This document shows, in pieces, positions 5,820 through 8,862 of a stretch of 8,862 bases of DNA; within the stretch, counting starts at the first letter, position 1; every line of letters begins with the position of its first letter. The DNA comes from an uncultured Chlamydiaceae bacterium. GTDB taxonomy: Bacteria; Chlamydiota; Chlamydiia; Chlamydiales; Parachlamydiaceae. Below the pieces are notes generated by a model. It was not told where the DNA came from. It ran no database searches and saw only the letters and a list, made by a program, of their open reading frames with translations. The stretch is taken from positions 1-8,862 of the forward strand of contig CAMFKA010000085.1 in assembly GCA_945957185.1 (NCBI GenBank), given 5' to 3'. A program made the translations under genes and the position numbers.

Positions 5820-6125
5820 TTATCTCTTAAAGTATAGGAACAAAAGTGTTGCAATTCCAAGTAGAACCATCAAACCGGCAGGCATGAAGGCGTAGCTGAG
5901 GGAAAAGCGGTAAAGGAAAAATAGAGTGAGCACCAGCGGCAACGCAAAGGCGGCAGTATGCGCCCACGATTGCCCTTGGTGGAGTCCGTAGCTTGTCACC
6001 AGAAGCAGCAGTCCGCTGATGGCACCCATAAGAAGGGAAGGCAAGCTTCCCGCTTTTTTAAAGCCGATGACGCCGCCCACGAGAACGAGAGCGCCGTAAA
6101 TGGCTAAAACGATGTAACTGTGCAT
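5820..6125 (-). CDS. TMEM14 family small membrane protein
   Basis: This 101-residue protein is almost entirely hydrophobic, with four predicted membrane helices. It carries the family features of the TMEM14 (UPF0136) group: a glycine-rich first helix (GALVLVGGVIGF), the AGSLPSLLMG segment after it (25-34), a conserved SYGL, and FMPAGLM (80-86) at the last helix. Its length matches the family. Eukaryotic members sit in mitochondrial or other membranes, one being linked to haem synthesis; the bacterial function is unknown, so none is assigned. AAGGA lies 5 nt before the ATG. It starts 8 nt after the hydrolase gene, and its stop overlaps the region that serves as ribosome-binding site for the downstream ABC-F gene, which suggests co-transcription and possibly translational coupling. 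Confidence 0.88.
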   Translation of the reverse strand: MHSYIVLAIYGALVLVGGVIGFKKAGSLPSLLMGAISGLLLLVTSYGLHQGQSWAHTAAFALPLVLTLFFLYRFSLSYAFMPAGLMVLLGIATLLFLYFKR

Positions 6126-6133
6126 AGATATCC

Positions 6134-6868
6134 TTATTTAAAGATTTCAGAAAAAAATCGCGCTGCCGAGCTCCAGCTGCGAGCGTTGGCTTTTGTGTTG
6201 AAGGCCAGGCCTGAATGGACATCATGCACTTCAGGGTTAGTGAAGGCGTGAACCGCATGGCCGTAGATGTCCAATTCCCAGTCGACATTTGCTTTGGTCA
6301 TTTCGTCCTGGAAAGCTTTTAGGTCTTGCGCTGAGACCATTGGGTCGTCATTTCCGTGAAGCGCGAGCACGGACCCCTCGATGCCCGAAGCGATGGGAAG
6401 TGTGTGTGCCTTATGTCCCTGAAAATTATGGGAAAGGGTGGCGTGGAAAGTGACGGCTCCGCGGACGGGCGTTCCGCTGCGGAAAAGCTCTAGTGCGGCG
6501 AGTCCGCCGAAGCAGAATCCGATGACAGCAATTCTGTTGGGGTCGACTGCAGGGATAGTTTTAACTGCCTCATAGGCAGCGATCATGCGATTGAGCAGCT
6601 CTTTGCGGTCCACAAAGAGGGGAGTCATCAGTTCGGAAGCGCGCTGATCTGTTTGAGCAGTCACTCCGTCTCCATAGTAATCGGCGGCGAAGCCGATGTA
6701 ACCGAGCTCGGCCATGTATTCCGCTTTTGACTTCGCAAAATTGTCCAGTCCGCGCCATGCCGGTGCGATGATGACGGCCGGTCGTTTGTGTGGAGTTTCC
6801 TTCCCTTTTGCGACAAAACCTTTGAATTGGTTTTTGCCTTGGGAATAGGTCAATGTTTCGGTGTGCAT
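6134..6868 (-). CDS. Dienelactone hydrolase family alpha/beta hydrolase
   Basis: This 244-residue cytoplasmic protein matches the dienelactone hydrolase (carboxymethylenebutenolidase-like) family in length and motif order. The nucleophile elbow is GFCFGG (117-122) with Cys119, the acid is Asp175 in HGNDDPMV (171-178), and the base is His207 in GHAVHAF (203-209). This gives the Cys-Asp-His triad typical of the family rather than the Ser triad of most alpha/beta hydrolases. The N-terminal strand PAVIIAPAWRGL (30-41) is also typical. True aromatic-degradation genes are absent here, so the natural substrate is unknown; a general esterase or lactonase role is likely. A strong AGGAGG Shine-Dalgarno sequence lies 7 nt before the ATG. 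It is the first gene of the operon with the TMEM14-like and ABC-F genes. Confidence 0.92.
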   Translation of the reverse strand: MHTETLTYSQGKNQFKGFVAKGKETPHKRPAVIIAPAWRGLDNFAKSKAEYMAELGYIGFAADYYGDGVTAQTDQRASELMTPLFVDRKELLNRMIAAYEAVKTIPAVDPNRIAVIGFCFGGLAALELFRSGTPVRGAVTFHATLSHNFQGHKAHTLPIASGIEGSVLALHGNDDPMVSAQDLKAFQDEMTKANVDWELDIYGHAVHAFTNPEVHDVHSGLAFNTKANARSWSSAARFFSEIFK

Positions 6869-6875
6869 ACGCTCT

Positions 6876-6881
6876 CCTCCT
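6876..6881 (-). promoter_or_regulatory. Strong Shine-Dalgarno for the hydrolase gene
   Basis: The minus strand reads AGGAGG, 7 nt before the ATG at 6868. It is one of the two best ribosome-binding sites in the window and fixes the start of the operon's first gene. Confidence 0.8.
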
Positions 6882-6893
6882 CAAATTCTTGAG

Positions 6894-6925
6894 TGGCAGT
6901 GTAACAAAACTGCATCAATCTCGCT
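6894..6925 (-). promoter_or_regulatory. Possible promoter of the hydrolase/TMEM14/ABC-F operon
   Basis: On the minus strand TTTTGTTACACT gives a -10-like TACACT (four of six matches). A weak TTAGCG lies about 18 bases upstream as a possible -35. It sits in the divergent gap and is the best candidate I can see on this strand, but it is weak. Confidence 0.3.
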
Positions 6926-6943
6926 AATCTTTTTTTGGGAGGG

Positions 6944-6972
6944 TTGCCGAGAAACATCAAATCAGTTATGAT
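6944..6972 (+). promoter_or_regulatory. Sigma70-type promoter for the YbiT-type gene
   Basis: TTGCCG (6944-6949) and TATGAT (6967-6972) are separated by exactly 17 bases, matching the -35/-10 consensus at four and five of six positions. Transcription would begin near 6979, leaving a leader of about 30 nt before the ATG at 7009. It is the best-formed promoter in the window. Confidence 0.65.
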
Positions 6973-7008
6973 TGCCATACACTCAAAATAAAACAATCGT
7001 GAAGGACT

Positions 7009-8589
7009 ATGATCACAGTTAATAACGTTTCTAAAAGTTTTGGCACAAAATTACTGTTCGAAAATGTGACAGTGACATTTGAAGGTAGAGTTGCTCTAAC
7101 AGGACCCAACGGAGCTGGAAAAACCACATTTTTTCGGATTTTGACAGGAAAAGTGGAGCCTTTAACCGGGACTGTTACTTTACCGGATAAAGTAGGGATT
7201 TTACGCCAGGACATCGAAGCTTACCATCAATATAATGTGGTAGATACAGTGATCATGGGAAACAAGCGCCTCTGGAGCGCTATGGAAGAGCGCGACCGCC
7301 TGTACGATGCGGAAATGACCGACGATGTCGGGATGCGATTGGGAGATTTGGAAGGGATCGTGGCCGAAGAAGATGGCTACTCTGCAGAATCCGATGCCGA
7401 AGTGCTGCTCAATGGTATGGGCGTTCCGGAAGAGTTCTTCAAGAAGAAAATGCACGAAATTCCTACCGACATGCAGTTTAGAGTGCTGCTTTGCCAGGCA
7501 CTTTTCGGGAATCCACAAGCGTTGCTGCTGGACGAACCGACAAACCACCTCGACTTGGAATCGATTGGTTGGTTGGAAAAGTTTCTTTTGAACTACAATG
7601 GCACTTTGATTGTGATTTCCCACGATAGACACTTCCTTAACGCTGTGGCGACCACCATCGCCGATATCGACTACGAAACTATCATTATGTATCCGGGCAA
7701 CTACGACGATATGGTGGAGGCGAAAACTGCAGTAAGAGATCGCGCTGAGCACGATGCTAAGTCCAAAGAGAAAAAAATTGCTCAATTGCAAGAGTTTGTT
7801 TCCCGATTCGGCGCAGGAACGCGCGCAAGCCAAGTGCAATCAAGGCTTAGAGAAATTAAAAAGCTGCAACCGCAAGATCTTAAAAAATCGAATATCCAGC
7901 GCCCCTACATTCGTTTTATTCCGACAGAAAAACAGTCAGGCAAGATGGTGTTTAAGTTGGAAGATGTGTGCAAAAAGTATGATGGCGACGATGTGATCCA
8001 CAAATTTTCGTTTGAAGTGCACCGCGGCGATAAAATTGCCGTCATCGGTAACAACGGACGAGGTAAATCGACGCTCATGAAATTGCTTTCCGGAAAATTA
8101 CAGCCCGATAGCGGAAAGGTTGAATTGGGGCATAATGCAATGTTGAGCTATTTCCCTCAAAATCACGCCGAACTCATCAGCAAAACCGACAAGTCTAATG
8201 GTTTCGACTGGTTGAAGATGCGCCGACAAGGAGTTTCCGATCAGGATGTCCGCGGGGTGATGGGGAAATTGCTGTTTGGTGGAGACGATGCTTTCAAAGT
8301 GGTGGGAACGCTTTCCGGAGGTGAGGCAGCCCGATTGATTATGGCGGGAATGCTTCTTGAAGACCACAACGTTTTGGTGATGGACGAACCCAACGGTCAC
8401 TTGGACCTGGAAGCAGTTTCGGCCCTTGCTTGGGGTCTAGAAGAGTACAAGGGGACGGCGATTGTTGTCAGCCACGATAGAGATTTGATCTCGAATTTTG
8501 CTACCAAGATCGTTGCTTTTGAAGCGGACGGCATCCACGTCTTCGATGGCGGATTCGACGAATACCTGGCCTCCAAAGGCCCCGCTTAA
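7009..8589 (+). CDS. ybiT: ABC-F family ATPase, YbiT type
   Basis: This 526-residue protein matches YbiT of E. coli in length (about 530) and layout, without a C-terminal coiled coil. ABC-F proteins bind ribosomes and adjust translation; YbiT's precise job is not settled. Domain 1 has Walker A GPNGAGKTT (32-40), Walker B LLLDEPTNHLD (172-182) with Glu176, and His205. Its signature is degenerate (HEIPTDMQ, 149-156, instead of LSGGQ); a degenerate motif here is also found in YbiT (SEVAPGW). The linker is about 235-305. Domain 2 has GNNGRGKST (347-355), LSGGE (435-439), VLVMDEPNGHLD (455-466) and His489. The usual DEPTNHLD is changed to DEPNGHLD, an uncommon alteration in the D-loop approach. 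The start agrees with MITVNN of its paralogue. GAAGGA precedes it at only 2 nt, an unusually short spacing. It is monocistronic as far as seen and divergent from the hydrolase operon. Confidence 0.93.
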   Translation: MITVNNVSKSFGTKLLFENVTVTFEGRVALTGPNGAGKTTFFRILTGKVEPLTGTVTLPDKVGILRQDIEAYHQYNVVDTVIMGNKRLWSAMEERDRLYDAEMTDDVGMRLGDLEGIVAEEDGYSAESDAEVLLNGMGVPEEFFKKKMHEIPTDMQFRVLLCQALFGNPQALLLDEPTNHLDLESIGWLEKFLLNYNGTLIVISHDRHFLNAVATTIADIDYETIIMYPGNYDDMVEAKTAVRDRAEHDAKSKEKKIAQLQEFVSRFGAGTRASQVQSRLREIKKLQPQDLKKSNIQRPYIRFIPTEKQSGKMVFKLEDVCKKYDGDDVIHKFSFEVHRGDKIAVIGNNGRGKSTLMKLLSGKLQPDSGKVELGHNAMLSYFPQNHAELISKTDKSNGFDWLKMRRQGVSDQDVRGVMGKLLFGGDDAFKVVGTLSGGEAARLIMAGMLLEDHNVLVMDEPNGHLDLEAVSALAWGLEEYKGTAIVVSHDRDLISNFATKIVAFEADGIHVFDGGFDEYLASKGPA

Positions 8590-8740
8590 CACAACATATC
8601 CATCAGATGCAGGGGGGCAACCCACCCTTGCTCATTTTTTATGCCGGCCCTGCAGGCCTTGGATGGGTATTTTGACCTTACCCAGGTTTCCGTTCGCTGC
8701 GCTCCCTACAACCTGGGCGAGTGTGGCTATTTTTGGTTGG

Positions 8741-8747
8741 AAGGAGG
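8741..8747 (+). promoter_or_regulatory. Extended Shine-Dalgarno
   Basis: AAGGAGG, continuing as AAGGAGGTG to 8749, is a nine-base match to the anti-Shine-Dalgarno end of 16S rRNA. It lies 8 nt before an ATG at 8756. This is the strongest such site in the window, although no long gene follows it. Confidence 0.5.
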
Positions 8748-8755
8748 TGTGTCCT

Positions 8756-8806
8756 ATGCCGCGGATGCGGCTAAAGCATGTAGCCACACGCGTGAGCGTG
8801 TGGTAA
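8756..8806 (+). CDS. Possible 16-codon small ORF
   Basis: An ATG with an ideal ribosome-binding site opens a 16-residue frame, MPRMRLKHVATRVSVW, ending in TAA at 8804-8806. The peptide is basic. Its first codons lie in one GC-rich hairpin and its last codons lie entirely inside the perfect 8-bp stem at 8784-8803, an arrangement reminiscent of leader peptides. No downstream gene is visible inside the window to be regulated, and the frame may simply be part of a structured repeat. Family unknown. Confidence 0.25.
   Translation: MPRMRLKHVATRVSVW
8784..8803. repeat. Perfect 8-bp hairpin with GTGA tetraloop
   Basis: CCACACGC and GCGTGTGG enclose GTGA, a GNRA-type loop in RNA. There is no T-run after it, so it is not a standard intrinsic terminator. 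It overlaps the end of the small ORF. Confidence 0.7.
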
Positions 8807-8862
8807 CGATGATATTAATGCAGAGCCGCGAATGCGGCGGCAGAAGGTCACGCAGAAGCCTG

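Larger units (their letters stand above)
8641..8838. repeat. Structured, probably dispersed repeat with multiple hairpins
   Basis: Several inverted repeats are packed here. CCTGCAGG lies at 8649-8656. CCCAGGTT/AACCTGGG (8681-8688 and 8710-8717) encloses a 21-nt loop with GCTGCGCTCCCTAC. GCCGC-GGAT-GCGGC is at 8758-8771, CCACACGC-GTGA-GCGTGTGG at 8784-8803, and GCCGC-GAAT-GCGGC at 8825-8838. GTGTGGCTA (8721-8729) is complementary to TAGCCACAC (8781-8789), which competes with the hairpin at 8784-8803. The layout resembles REP-like or IS-associated elements. The element may continue past the window, so its true ends are unknown. Confidence 0.6.

Noticed and set aside
5816..5860. Upstream ATG at 5860 giving a 15-residue N-terminal extension to the ABC-F protein
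   Set aside because: It overlaps the TMEM14-like gene by 41 bp. The paralogue begins MITVNN and AAGAGA is correctly placed before the ATG at 5815, so the shorter start is preferred.
6570..6884. 104-codon minus-strand frame overlapping the hydrolase gene
   Set aside because: It is a shifted frame of the dienelactone-hydrolase-family gene, rich in Arg and without family motifs.
7201..7839. 212-codon open frame on the minus strand opposite the YbiT-type gene
   Set aside because: It lies wholly antisense to a clear ABC-F coding sequence, has no recognisable motifs, and its length is explained by codon bias of the sense gene.
8498..8806. 102-codon frame running from the YbiT-type gene into the right-edge repeat
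   Set aside because: Its first third is an out-of-frame shadow of the ABC-F gene and it has no start signal of its own. Only the last 16 codons have a ribosome-binding site.

Overview
The window looks like part of the chromosome of a bacterium in the phylum Chlamydiae, probably an environmental (Waddlia-, Criblamydia- or Parachlamydia-like) lineage. This is inferred from the mix of housekeeping genes with unrecognised proteins carrying paired hydrophobic segments (Inc-like), from a TMEM14-family membrane protein, and from a transglutaminase-like protein. No rRNA, tRNA or CRISPR array is visible, and the species cannot be named from the sequence alone.

Left third (1-3606), accessory in character: a short edge hairpin; a small protein with a hydrophobic hairpin and a run of arginines (229-687, +); a 376-residue protein on the minus strand (637-1767) that resembles bacterial protein-glutamine gamma-glutamyltransferase but has Asn where the catalytic Cys should be; then a divergent two-gene operon on the plus strand. 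The first operon gene is a membrane-anchored kinase-like protein (1901-2764). The second is a leucine-rich-repeat-like protein with a C-terminal bilobed hydrophobic domain (2776-3606). These four proteins are the best candidates for host-interaction factors, although no secretion signal is proved.

Middle (3607-3919): two genes converge on an elaborate palindromic intergenic element. A perfect 39-bp inverted repeat surrounds a 37-nt centre. Outside it, two inverted arrays of the hexamer GGGCAA (CCCTTG in the other orientation) have quadruplex-forming potential. A decayed third copy of the repeat end lies next to the element.

Right half (3920-8589), core in character: a compact minus-strand operon runs dienelactone-hydrolase-family enzyme (6134-6868), TMEM14-family membrane protein (5820-6125), ABC-F ATPase with a C-terminal coiled coil (3920-5815). 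Spacings are 8 and 4 nt. Divergent from it, behind a good sigma70-type promoter, is a second ABC-F ATPase of the YbiT type (7009-8589). The two ABC-F proteins are paralogues and probably act on ribosomes. The YbiT-type protein has a degenerate first signature motif and an altered second D-loop.

Right edge (8590-8862): no long gene, but a dense set of hairpins with mutually exclusive pairings and a 16-codon ORF behind a near-perfect Shine-Dalgarno sequence. It looks like a dispersed structured repeat cut by the window end.
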